From Bacteroidales bacterium (lineage in GTDB: Bacteria > Bacteroidota > Bacteroidia > Bacteroidales > UBA932), in the NCBI GenBank assembly GCA_016291185.1, contig JAEFAI010000007.1, forward strand, positions 23,882-87,881: a DNA stretch of 64,000 bases, read 5' to 3'. Numbering within the stretch: position 1 is the first letter of the stretch; each line of letters begins with the position of its first letter. Below the pieces are notes generated by a model. It was not told the DNA's origin. It saw nothing but the letters and a program-made list of their open reading frames with translations, and did not search any database. Both the position numbers and the translations under genes were made by a program. Positions 54,029-62,537 of this stretch are shown here, one piece after another.

Positions 54029-55948
54029 CTATTTCTTATCGTAAACCTCGAAGCGGGAGTTGTTCGACACGTACTCCGGTACGATCGCCTTCATCAACTT
54101 GACCGTGGCGGGGATGTCCACTTGGCGGCTCATCTCCGCCAGCTCATCCACGGCCTTGACGGCATCGGCATACGCATACTCACGCACGCGGGCGATGCGG
54201 ATACGGTCGTGCGAAGTCTCGTCCGTATTCTCCTTATTGGAAAGGACTTCCTCGTAAAGCTTCTCGCCCGGGCGCAGGCCCGTGTAGGAAATTTCGATGT
54301 CCTCACCGGGCACGAGGCCCGCCAGTTCGATCATCCGGCGTGCCAGGTCGTCGATCTTGACCGGCTTGCCCATATCGAACACGCAGATGCGGTTCTCCGT
54401 CGGGAGCGTCGCCGCCTCCATCACGAGCCGGCAGGCTTCCGGAATGGTCATGAAGTAACGCGTAATGTTCGGGTCCGTCACCGTGACGGGGCCGCCGCGC
54501 TCGATCTGCTCGCGGAAACGCGGGATCACGGAACCGTTGCTGCCCAGCACATTGCCAAAGCGCGTGGTCACGAACTTCGTCTTGCCCGTCACCGTTCCGT
54601 CCTCAATCGCCTTGCCCAGGCTCTGGACGTAGATCTCTGCCAGACGCTTGGTGCAGCCCATGATGTTGGTCGGATTCACGGCCTTGTCCGTGGAGATCAT
54701 CACCATCTTCTCCACCTCATACTGGATGCACTTGTCGGCCACGTTGTGCGAGCCGAACACGTTCACCAGCACGGCTTCGCAGGGGTTCTCCTCCATCAGC
54801 GGCACATGCTTATAGGCCGCCGCATGGAAGACCACCTGCGGCCGGTGCGTGCGGAACGCGAAGTCCAGGCGCGGGAGCTGGCGGACATCGCCGATGATCG
54901 GCACGAAGTCCTGCTCCGGGAAACGCTCCTCCAGCTCCAGGCGGAGGGTGTGCATCGGGGTTTCGGCGTTGTCGAAAAGCAGAAGCTTACGCACACCGAA
55001 GCCGGCCAGCTGCCGGCAGAGCTCGGATCCGATGGAGCCGGCAGCGCCGGTCACCATCACCACCTTATCCTTGAAGTTCGCCTGAATGGCGTCCATCGAT
55101 ATCTTGATTTCCTCGCGACCCAGCAGGTCCTCGATCTTGATGTTACGCACCTGCAGGTTGTGCGTCGGGGCGCCCGTGATCTCATCCACCGCCGGGGCGA
55201 TGAGCACCTTCATGCCCCGCTCCGAGCAGAAGCGCACCAGATGGCTCTCCTCCTCCGCCACATCCCGCTCGCGGGTGAAGATGATGCCCCGAAGGGAGAG
55301 GTTGTTGACCACCTGCTCGAATTCATCCTCCGAGTCGAGGTGATACACCTTCTGGTCGGCGATCATGGCATGCGCGATGTCCGTCCGCTTGGAGATCAGG
55401 CCCACCACTTCGTAGCGCTTGGAGCCGCGCAGGCGGGAAGACGTGGCCACGGCCTTGTCGTCGATGCCGTAGATCAGCACGCGGTCGCGGCGCTCCAGTT
55501 CGCGGATCTGCTTCTTGTAGCTGTCATAGACATAGATCATCAGCAGGCGCACCGTACACTGCGCCATGATTGTGGCGACCATGTCGAAGAGCAGCAGCAC
55601 AGCCATCTCGCGGTGCATCTTCCCGAACAGGATGGCCACCACGGCCAGGACCAGGACCTTGCCGAGGGCGGCCGCGCCGAGCACGAAGGTATCCTTGAAG
55701 GAGAAGTGTCGGATGACGATGACGTACGTCTTGAGCAGCCAGTACATCAGCGCGGAGCCCAGACCGGCAGCGAGGCCCCAGACCAGGTCGAAGGTCCGGT
55801 CCAGGAAAATGCTCTGGTCCAGGAAGAAGGACACGATGGCGACGCCGATCGAGCAGACAATCGAGATGGCCAGGTCCATCAGGAAAACCTGCGACCTGCC
55901 GAGGAATTTGGCGCTGTATTTATCTAGACCCTTGATGAATCGGACCAT
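54029..55948 (-). CDS. CapD/WbpM-type nucleotide-sugar 4,6-dehydratase
   Basis: The 639-residue inner-membrane enzyme has four N-terminal transmembrane helices, a first Rossmann-like domain (VLIYGIDDKAVATSSRL) and a catalytic short-chain dehydrogenase domain with NAD loop VTGAAGSIGSELCRQL. In the active-site region MISTDKAVNPTNIMGCTKRLAE, Met takes the place of the usual Tyr, as in WbpM/FlaA1 enzymes. It probably makes UDP-4-keto-6-deoxy sugars for surface polysaccharide. It has its own box TATCTTTG (55970-55977). Confidence 0.9.
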   Translation of the reverse strand: MVRFIKGLDKYSAKFLGRSQVFLMDLAISIVCSIGVAIVSFFLDQSIFLDRTFDLVWGLAAGLGSALMYWLLKTYVIVIRHFSFKDTFVLGAAALGKVLVLAVVAILFGKMHREMAVLLLFDMVATIMAQCTVRLLMIYVYDSYKKQIRELERRDRVLIYGIDDKAVATSSRLRGSKRYEVVGLISKRTDIAHAMIADQKVYHLDSEDEFEQVVNNLSLRGIIFTRERDVAEEESHLVRFCSERGMKVLIAPAVDEITGAPTHNLQVRNIKIEDLLGREEIKISMDAIQANFKDKVVMVTGAAGSIGSELCRQLAGFGVRKLLLFDNAETPMHTLRLELEERFPEQDFVPIIGDVRQLPRLDFAFRTHRPQVVFHAAAYKHVPLMEENPCEAVLVNVFGSHNVADKCIQYEVEKMVMISTDKAVNPTNIMGCTKRLAEIYVQSLGKAIEDGTVTGKTKFVTTRFGNVLGSNGSVIPRFREQIERGGPVTVTDPNITRYFMTIPEACRLVMEAATLPTENRICVFDMGKPVKIDDLARRMIELAGLVPGEDIEISYTGLRPGEKLYEEVLSNKENTDETSHDRIRIARVREYAYADAVKAVDELAEMSRQVDIPATVKLMKAIVPEYVSNNSRFEVYDKK

Positions 55949-55969
55949 GGAATAATAGTTCTAAAAATG

Positions 55970-55977
55970 CAAAGATA
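55970..55977 (-). promoter_or_regulatory. -7 promoter box of the CapD-like gene
   Basis: TATCTTTG on the minus strand, 21 bases before the ATG at 55948. Confidence 0.55.
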
Positions 55978-56010
55978 ACAATAAAACTCATATAACTACC
56001 CCCTCCGTTC

Positions 56011-56787
56011 TCAAAAAGCCAGAGCGAGCGACGCGCAGACTGCCCCGCTATACGGATCCAGCGTCGGCGCGAAGCTGGGGTGTATCTCCCGCTTGTCCTT
56101 TCCGACGACCAGCGGGCCGATGTTGAACAGGCGTTTGGTCGGCTCCAGGAGCCACTCGCCGACGTGCGCACCCAGGATGCCCAGGCCCGCTCCGAAGAGG
56201 ATGTCGCTCATCCAGTGGCGTCCGCTGTACACGCGCATAAAGGCGACGCCCGAAGCCAAGACATACGCCCCGAGACCCCAGGCCCAGCCGTAATTCATGC
56301 GAACCAGCTCCGCACCCACGAAGCCCAGCACGGTGTGGCCGGAGGGGAAGGAATTATAATTCGTCTGATCCGGCCGGCGGGCCGAAATCAAGCCCTTCAT
56401 CAGCAGGCAGGTGCCGCCGGCCACCAGCGACGCCAGGCCCGCTTCGATCACGCGGTCCTGCAGGTCGTACTTCGACGGCACGCCGGTCAGCCCGAGGCCG
56501 AGGTCCACGACCATCGGCAGCGCAGGGGCGTACTTCAACACGACATCGGTACTCTTCAGAACGCCCTTGTCCTCACGCTGGTGGGCAAATTCCTGATACA
56601 CAGGCACGTCGATCGCCTCGTGCCCCGTGAGGTGGATGCTCAGGCCGGTGGCGAACAGCAGCCCGGGCGCGATCAGCTGCGTGGCGCGGAAGACCGATGT
56701 ATCCCGTTGGCGCACGGTCTGCGCCTGGCCGGGCCAGGAGCCGGACAGCAACGCCAATAGCATGATAATACGGAAAATACGGGACAT
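56011..56787 (-). CDS. PAP2 superfamily phosphatase, paralogue 1
   Basis: The 258-residue protein has a signal peptide (MSRIFRIIMLLALLSGSWPGQAQ) and the three PAP2 phosphatase motifs: KGLISARRPD, SFPSGHT and RVYSGRHWMSD. It is close to the protein encoded just upstream throughout (shared TQLIAPG, FVGAELVRM, HVGEWLLEP and CASLA segments). PAP2 enzymes dephosphorylate lipid phosphates such as undecaprenyl diphosphate or lipid A. It is probably cotranscribed with rfbB. Confidence 0.88.
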   Translation of the reverse strand: MSRIFRIIMLLALLSGSWPGQAQTVRQRDTSVFRATQLIAPGLLFATGLSIHLTGHEAIDVPVYQEFAHQREDKGVLKSTDVVLKYAPALPMVVDLGLGLTGVPSKYDLQDRVIEAGLASLVAGGTCLLMKGLISARRPDQTNYNSFPSGHTVLGFVGAELVRMNYGWAWGLGAYVLASGVAFMRVYSGRHWMSDILFGAGLGILGAHVGEWLLEPTKRLFNIGPLVVGKDKREIHPSFAPTLDPYSGAVCASLALAF

Positions 56788-56811
56788 AATATGTGGTTAG
56801 AAATTGGTTAC

Positions 56812-57570
56812 CTAAAAGACGAAGGCCAGCGACGCGCACATGGCGCCGCTCACGGGATCCACCCGCGGGACGAAGGCCGTCTGCACCTGCGTCTTGCGCA
56901 GGCCGTCCCACGAGATGGTCGGGATGCGGAAGAGGTCCTTGACCGGTTCCAGCAGCCACTCGCCCACGTGGGCCGTCAGAATGCCGAGGCCCGCCCCGAA
57001 GAGGCAGTCGCTCAGCCAGTGCCAGTTGTTGTAGTTGCGCATGACGGCCACGGTCAGAGCGATGGCATACGCGCCCGCGCCCCAGCCCCAGCCATATTCC
57101 ATGCGCACCAGCTCCGCGCCGACGAACACCCAGTCAGTGTGGCCGGAGGGGAAGGAACGGGTGTCCACGCCGTTCGGGCGCCAGGACTTGATCAGCTCCT
57201 TGCAGCCCCCGGAGATGATACCCAGCGTGGCGCAGGAAATGAGGCCCTGGATCATGCGGTCGGTGAAGGCGTGCTTCGCCGGCACACCCAACAGACCCAG
57301 ACCCACATAGCCCGTGATAGGGGCATACTGAATGTAGTTGTCAAAGTTGCGCTCCGGACCGCCGGCGCGCCACTTCTCCTGGAACCACTGATTCACGGGC
57401 ACGTCGATGGCGTCGTGCCCCCAGCAATGGATGCCGACTCCGGACGCGATCAGCACGCCCGGAGCGATGAGCTGCGTTGCCTTGAACGCTGACGTATCCG
57501 CCCGCTGGGCCCGCGCATGCGGACCAGCCAGCAGGCTGAAGATCAGCAGAATAGGCAGCAGGCATCTCAT
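56812..57570 (-). CDS. PAP2 superfamily phosphatase, paralogue 2
   Basis: The 252-residue exported protein (MRCLLPILLIFSLLAGPHARAQ) has KELIKSWRPNG, SFPSGHTDW and RNYNNWHWLSD, keeping the His and Asp of the third motif. It is a tandem paralogue of the next gene, 24 bp downstream. The ATG overlaps the rfbB stop (ATGA); a longer frame upstream runs through rfbB and was rejected. Lipid-phosphate substrate is inferred from the family. Confidence 0.88.
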   Translation of the reverse strand: MRCLLPILLIFSLLAGPHARAQRADTSAFKATQLIAPGVLIASGVGIHCWGHDAIDVPVNQWFQEKWRAGGPERNFDNYIQYAPITGYVGLGLLGVPAKHAFTDRMIQGLISCATLGIISGGCKELIKSWRPNGVDTRSFPSGHTDWVFVGAELVRMEYGWGWGAGAYAIALTVAVMRNYNNWHWLSDCLFGAGLGILTAHVGEWLLEPVKDLFRIPTISWDGLRKTQVQTAFVPRVDPVSGAMCASLAFVF

Positions 57571-58727
57571 CGGCCAGCGTACATATTCTCGTAGTATTTC
57601 TGGTAGTCGCCGGAGGTCACGTTGTCCAGCCAGGCCTGGTTGTCCAGGTACCAGCGGACCGTCTTCTCGATGCCCTCCTCGAACTGCAGACTCGGCTCCC
57701 AGCCCAGTTCTTTCTGGAGCTTGGAAGAGTCGATGGCATAGCGCAGATCGTGCCCCGCGCGGTCGGTCACATAGGTAATCAGGTCCATGTCCTCGCCCTC
57801 CCGGCGGCCCAGGAGCCGGTCGGTGGTGTTGATCAGGACCTTGATGATATCGATGTTCTTCCACTCGTTGAAGCCGCCGATGTTGTACGTCTCGGCGATC
57901 TTGCCCCGGTGGAAGATCACGTCGATGGCGCGTGCGTGGTCCTCCACGTACAGCCAGTCGCGCACGTTCTCGCCCTTGCCATAGACCGGCAGCGGCTTGC
58001 GGTGGCGGATATTATTGATAAAGAGCGGAATGAGCTTCTCCGGGAACTGGTACGGACCGTAGTTGTTCGAGCAGTTCGTCACGATGGTCGGCAGGCCGAA
58101 GGTGTCGTGGAATGCGCGCACGAAATGGTCCGAGCTCGCCTTCGCGGCGCTGTACGGGCTGTGCGGCTGGTACTTCAGATTTTCTGTGAAGAATTTCTCG
58201 CCGTACGCAAGGTGGTGCTTGCCGGAGCTCGCCTTCGTCGTGAATGGCGGCTCGATGCCCTCGGGGTGGGTCATCTCCAGCGCCCCGTACACCTCGTCGG
58301 TGGATATATGGTAGAATCGGCAGGGGATGCTGCTGCCCCCTGCCGGCAGCGCCCAGCCAAACGGCTCCCAGTAGGCTTTGGCGGCCTGCAGGAGCGAGAG
58401 CGTGCCCATCACGTTGGTCTGCGCGAAGGTGAACGGATCCTTGATCGAACGGTCCACGTGGCTCTCGGCGGCCAGGTGGATGATGCCGTCCACCTTTTCC
58501 TCCTGCATGAGATGGAGCACGCCCTCGAAATCGCAGATGTCCATCTTCACGAACCTGTAGTTCGGCTTGTTCTCGATGTCCTTGAGGTTCGCGAGATTGC
58601 CGGCATACGTCAACTTGTCCAGATTGATGATCTTATAGTTCGGATACTTGTTCACGAACAGGCGCACGACGTGGCTGCCGATGAAGCCGGCACCGCCGGT
58701 AATGATGAGGGTCCGCTCGAAATTCAT
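57567..58727 (-). CDS. rfbB: dTDP-glucose 4,6-dehydratase
   Basis: The 386-residue enzyme makes dTDP-4-keto-6-deoxyglucose, the precursor of rhamnose and other deoxysugars. It has the NAD loop TGGAGFIGSH, HLAAESHVDRSI, FYHISTDEVYG with the catalytic Thr-Asp-Glu, YSAAKASSDH with the Tyr and Lys, and NNYGPYQFPEKLIPL. It heads a unit with two PAP2 phosphatases. rfbA, rfbC and rfbD are not in this window. Confidence 0.94.
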   Translation of the reverse strand: MNFERTLIITGGAGFIGSHVVRLFVNKYPNYKIINLDKLTYAGNLANLKDIENKPNYRFVKMDICDFEGVLHLMQEEKVDGIIHLAAESHVDRSIKDPFTFAQTNVMGTLSLLQAAKAYWEPFGWALPAGGSSIPCRFYHISTDEVYGALEMTHPEGIEPPFTTKASSGKHHLAYGEKFFTENLKYQPHSPYSAAKASSDHFVRAFHDTFGLPTIVTNCSNNYGPYQFPEKLIPLFINNIRHRKPLPVYGKGENVRDWLYVEDHARAIDVIFHRGKIAETYNIGGFNEWKNIDIIKVLINTTDRLLGRREGEDMDLITYVTDRAGHDLRYAIDSSKLQKELGWEPSLQFEEGIEKTVRWYLDNQAWLDNVTSGDYQKYYENMYAGR

Positions 58728-58752
58728 ACTCGGTTATTATTCGATTAGTCCA

Positions 58753-58760
58753 CAAAAATA
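58753..58760 (-). promoter_or_regulatory. -7 promoter box of rfbB
   Basis: TATTTTTG on the minus strand; only 2 bp separate it from the divergent rnhA box at 58763 (10 bp start to start). Confidence 0.55.
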
Positions 58761-58762
58761 AC

Positions 58763-58770
58763 TATTTTTG
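58763..58770 (+). promoter_or_regulatory. -7 promoter box of rnhA
   Basis: TATTTTTG, 6 bases before the rnhA ATG, implying a nearly leaderless transcript. Confidence 0.55.
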
Positions 58771-58776
58771 CACATA

Positions 58777-59229
58777 ATGCCAACGAGACCTCCCATATAT
58801 CTCTACACCGACGGCGCAGCCAGCGGCAACCCCGGCCCGGGCGGCTGGGGCGCGGTGCTCGTCTGCGGCGACGCGCGCAAGGAGATGTCAGGAGGGTTTG
58901 CGAAGACCACCAACAACCGGATGGAGCTGCTGGCCGTCATCAACGGCCTGGAAGCGATCAAGTGGGAAGGCGCCGAAGTGCGCGTCTTCAGCGACTCGAC
59001 TTACGTCGTCAAGACCGTCACCGAGGGCTGGAAGCGCAAGAAGAACCACGACCTGTGGGCCCGCTTCGACGCGCTCGCGACCCGCTTCCGGCTGCAGTTC
59101 ACCTGGATCAAGGGCCACGCCGGCCACCCGGAGAATGAGCGTTGCGACCGCCTCGCCGTCGCTGCCTACTCCCGCCCCGGCCTGCCCGACGACGAAGGCT
59201 ATATTGGACAAGAACCGACACTACTTTAA
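58777..59229 (+). CDS. rnhA: ribonuclease HI
   Basis: The 150-residue enzyme removes RNA from RNA-DNA hybrids. The four catalytic acids are visible: Asp in [13 protein letters not shown], Glu in NRMELLAV, Asp in VFSDSTYVV and Asp in ERCDRLAV. The ATG at 58777 was chosen because an in-frame TTG at 58768 lies within the -7 box. A family 3 hairpin follows its stop, before pdxA. Confidence 0.96.
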   Translation: MPTRPPIYLYTDGAASGNPGPGGWGAVLVCGDARKEMSGGFAKTTNNRMELLAVINGLEAIKWEGAEVRVFSDSTYVVKTVTEGWKRKKNHDLWARFDALATRFRLQFTWIKGHAGHPENERCDRLAVAAYSRPGLPDDEGYIGQEPTLL

Positions 59230-59233
59230 ACCG

Positions 59234-59260
59234 TCATTCGCCGACCCCGATCGGCGAATC
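59234..59260 (+). repeat. GTCATTCGCCG hairpin repeat (family 3), copy 3
   Basis: A perfect 9-bp hairpin ATTCGCCGA-CCCCGA-TCGGCGAAT, 4 bp after the rnhA stop and 17 bp before the pdxA start. Confidence 0.8.
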
Positions 59261-59276
59261 TAACACAAACAGAGAT

Positions 59277-60365
59277 ATGCAAAACGGAAAAATCATAGTG
59301 GGCATCACCCAGGGCGATTCCAACGGCATCGGCTACGAAGTCATCATCAAAGCACTCGCCGACCCGCGGATCCTCGAGCAGTTCACCCCCGTCATCTACG
59401 GCTCCTCCAAACTCTTCGGCTTCTACCGTAAGACCATCCCCGAGGTGGAGTCGATGGACACGAACGCCATCAGCAACGCCTCCGAGGCGCACGCCAAACG
59501 TATCAACATCGTCAACTGCTTGCCGGATAGCGCCTACGCAGAGCCCGGCCAGGCCACGGCCGAATCGGCCAGCGGCGCCATCAAATCGCTCGAGCGCGCC
59601 ATCGCCGACCTCAAGGCGGGCCTGATCGACGTGCTCGTCACGGGCCCCATCAACAAGAAGGCCATGTCGCTCGAGGGCTTCGGCTTCCCGGGCCACACCG
59701 AATACATCCAGAACGCCTTCGGCGCCCCGGATTCGCTGATGTTCATGATCAGCCACCGCCTGCGCCTCGCCGTCGTCACGGGCCACATTCCCCTCAAGGA
59801 TGTGGCCGCGCAGATCACCGAAGAGCGGATCCTGAGCAAGTTGCGCCTGATCAACCAGTCCCTCAAGCAGGACTTCGTGGTGGACCAGCCGCGCATCGCC
59901 GTGCTGAGCCTCAACCCGCACAGCGGCGACGGCGGCCTGCTCGGCACCGAAGAGCAGGATATCATCATCCCTGCCATCAAGAAAGCCACCGACGAGGGCA
60001 TCCTCGCCTTCGGGCCCTTCTCCCCGGACGGCTTCTTCGGCCTCAACCATTTCGAGAATTTCGACGCCACGCTGGCGATGTACCACGACCAGGGTCTCGC
60101 GCCCTTCAAGGCCCTCTCCTTCGAGGACGGCGTGAACTTCACCGCCGGCCTGCCGTACGTGCGCACCTCGCCCGACCACGGCACGGCCTTCGAGATGGCC
60201 GGCCGCGACGAGGCCGACCCGCGCTCGATGCGCGCGGCCATCTTCGCCGCCGTCGATATCTTCCGCAACCGCCTCCAGTGGCAGGAGCTCCAGGACGGCA
60301 AGATGTCCGAGCGCTTCCTCCAGCGCGAAAAGAAAGAGCGAAACGGGAAACCCCAGATCGCCTGA
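59277..60365 (+). CDS. pdxA: 4-hydroxythreonine-4-phosphate dehydrogenase family protein
   Basis: The 362-residue enzyme belongs to the PdxA family of pyridoxal phosphate synthesis. It opens with GKIIVGITQGDSNGIGYEV; metal-binding His residues are in GFPGHTEYI, LNPHSGDGG and MYHDQGLAPFK, with the TGPINKKAM loop. It follows rnhA on the same strand with only a hairpin repeat between them, so cotranscription is possible. PdxA2-type kinase/dehydrogenase paralogues are a minor alternative. Confidence 0.93.
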   Translation: MQNGKIIVGITQGDSNGIGYEVIIKALADPRILEQFTPVIYGSSKLFGFYRKTIPEVESMDTNAISNASEAHAKRINIVNCLPDSAYAEPGQATAESASGAIKSLERAIADLKAGLIDVLVTGPINKKAMSLEGFGFPGHTEYIQNAFGAPDSLMFMISHRLRLAVVTGHIPLKDVAAQITEERILSKLRLINQSLKQDFVVDQPRIAVLSLNPHSGDGGLLGTEEQDIIIPAIKKATDEGILAFGPFSPDGFFGLNHFENFDATLAMYHDQGLAPFKALSFEDGVNFTAGLPYVRTSPDHGTAFEMAGRDEADPRSMRAAIFAAVDIFRNRLQWQELQDGKMSERFLQREKKERNGKPQIA

Positions 60366-60436
60366 TTGGCGTCGCCGTTGGCCTGGCGACAGTTGGACGC
60401 CACGAAGTGACCGCGGCTGTAGGGCCGGTAGCCCCC
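60366..60436. other. short gap between convergent units
   Basis: No gene. A possible imperfect hairpin around 60369-60402 is seen, without a clear T-run. Confidence 0.4.
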
Positions 60437-62527
60437 CTACCCTGCGGACGCGGCCGTGGCGAAGTTCTTGACGGTGCCCTTGTACTCCTTCAGCTGACCG
60501 CCCTCGAGCACCTGCACGTAGGCCTGGTAATAATAGGTCGTAGCGGCCTCCAGGCTCGAAATGGGCGAGCTGAAACTCTCCGCCCTGTTGGCGGAACTGT
60601 TCAGGTGCGTCTGGTTCGTGAGTGCGGTGGACGAGGTGCCCCAATAGAAGCCGTAGTCCCGCACGTCCGTCATGTTGGCAAAACTACCGGAGAGGGTTGC
60701 GCTGGCACTGGTCACGGAGCTGGCCGCTCCCGTCGTGACCGTCGGCTCATCGCCCCCGGTCCCGGACGTTCAGTAATAGACGTCGATGTGGTCGATGTAG
60801 GTCGCGCCACCCTCGACGATCAGCATGAACTGCTTGACGTTGCTTCCCTCGGGGAAATCGATCACCACCGTCGCACCCTTCTCCGCGCCGGTCCGGACGC
60901 AGCCATACTCGTTGGCCCACTCCGTAAAGGAATACAGAATATCATGGCCACCCGCATCCTTGCCCGTCGGGAGCGTCGTCGTCGGCGGGACGGCGTGCAG
61001 CGTACGGTCAACCAGTGTCACATCCTCACTCGTTATCGTCACCTCCACCTTGCTGATGGCGGAAGAGAAGCGCGGTGAAGTAATGTAAGCGCCCTGCTTG
61101 TTGCGGAGCTGGAGGTATTTCAGGCCGTCCTTGTGCTTGGCCATATTGGCTGTCCAGGTGCCGGAAGCGCTGGAGATTTCGGCGTCCCGGAAGGAAGGAT
61201 ACGAATCGATAATCGACGCATCGACCGTCGCGGGCAAAATCTCGGCGTTGGTCAAGGTCGCATCCACAGAATCGCCGGTCTCTCCGCCACCGCCAGCGGT
61301 GACCGTCACCGGGACGGTCTTGGAGGCGGCCGTGAAGGCACCCTCGACCGCGGCGACGGACACGGTGATCGTAGCCGTGCCGGCGGCAACCGCCGTCACC
61401 GTGCCATCCGTACCCACCGTCGCGACGGCGCCGTTGCTCGTGCTGAACGTCGGCGTGGCGCTGGAGTTGGTGGTAGCCGTGAGCGTAGTGCTCTGGCCGA
61501 CCGTAAGGTTCAGGGAGGTCGGCGAGACGGTCAGCGTCGCCGTGACCGGCGTCGTGCCGCCACCGCCGCCTTCATCGCCATCTTCACCCACCTCGACAAG
61601 CTCCTCCTGCTCGTCGCCGAAACTCGAATCGATCTGCAGGTTGAAGGCGAATTCGGTCAGGCTGTAGATACTGCCCACGATATTGGTCCGGGCGTTGGGA
61701 CGGACCGGCACCACGCCGATGCGGACGGCCTCCTTCATGCCGGACTCGACAAACGAGGTCAGCGTCACGGTGCCGGACGCGGGCACGAGGACATAATTCA
61801 TCCCGATCCATACATGAGTGTTCGCGTAATTCCCCACAGCATCCGCCGCGATGGCGTTGTCGGCGAACACGAGTTCCTGCACGTCCGTTCCCGCCGCGCC
61901 GGTGACCAGGTTGAAGCTGGCAGGCGCCTCCACCTTCATCGACGAACTGAAGGTCGTCTGCCCTTCCGGGATGTTGTTCGTCGGCACAAGCAGGTTGAGC
62001 TGCGCGAACGGGCGCTTCATCGCCACGTCGTATTTCTTCGTGCTGCCGGACACGTCGACGGCCGCATAGAAAGCATCCAGCGAGGCGTCGTTGGCCTTCA
62101 GGTCGCTCTTGTAGGCGAACGTGGCCACGTTGCCGTCGGCGAAGTTCACCTCATAGGCGCCGGCATGCATGGCGAAGATGACGACCTTGTAGTCCTGCGC
62201 CTTCGACAAGGTCAGGACGACGTTGGCGTTCTCAGCCGTCACCGTTTCCACGGGCTGGTAGCCCGAACCGCCGATCTTGGATGTGGAGATCAGCGCACCG
62301 GTACTCTTCGAGAACGCCGCGGCATAGAGCGTAAACTCACCGGACGCGTTGTCGAAGACCGAACTCGCCGGAGCCGCCTTTGTCAGACGGCCGCCAAGAT
62401 TGAGGGAGAAACTCACCGGGACCGGCTCGCCGCCCTGCGCGGGATCAGGAGCGCTGATCGGCTTCTTGACGCAGGAGGCCAGGGCCAAGGCCGCAACGGC
62501 AAGCAGAAATAAGCGTTTTATCTTCAT
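60437..62527 (-). CDS. fimbrillin-like lipoprotein interrupted by an in-frame TGA
   Basis: The first 585 codons (62527-60770) encode a lipoprotein (lipobox LALASC, Cys19) with a fimbrillin-like N-terminal domain (about residues 30-310), a Gly-rich linker, a BIG_2 immunoglobulin-like domain (LTVSPTSLNLTVGQSTTLTA, about 330-410) and a further beta domain ending HIDVYY. A TGA (60770-60772) follows. The same frame then continues with a typical linker and a fibronectin-like module (TTGAASSVTSASATLSGSF...DYGFYWGTSS...YYYQAYVQV) to a TAG at 60437. The module looks intact, so the TGA is a recent nonsense change or a sequencing error. The gene follows the M6 protease gene by 10 bp. Confidence 0.7.
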
Positions 62528-62537
62528 TTGGGTATCT

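Noticed and set aside
57571..57864. N-terminal extension of the second PAP2 protein
   Set aside because: It lies inside rfbB in another frame; a normal signal peptide begins at 57570.
60770..60772. TGA read as selenocysteine or by programmed read-through
   Set aside because: No SECIS-like hairpin or enzyme context is evident, and the protein is a surface lipoprotein; a nonsense change is simpler.
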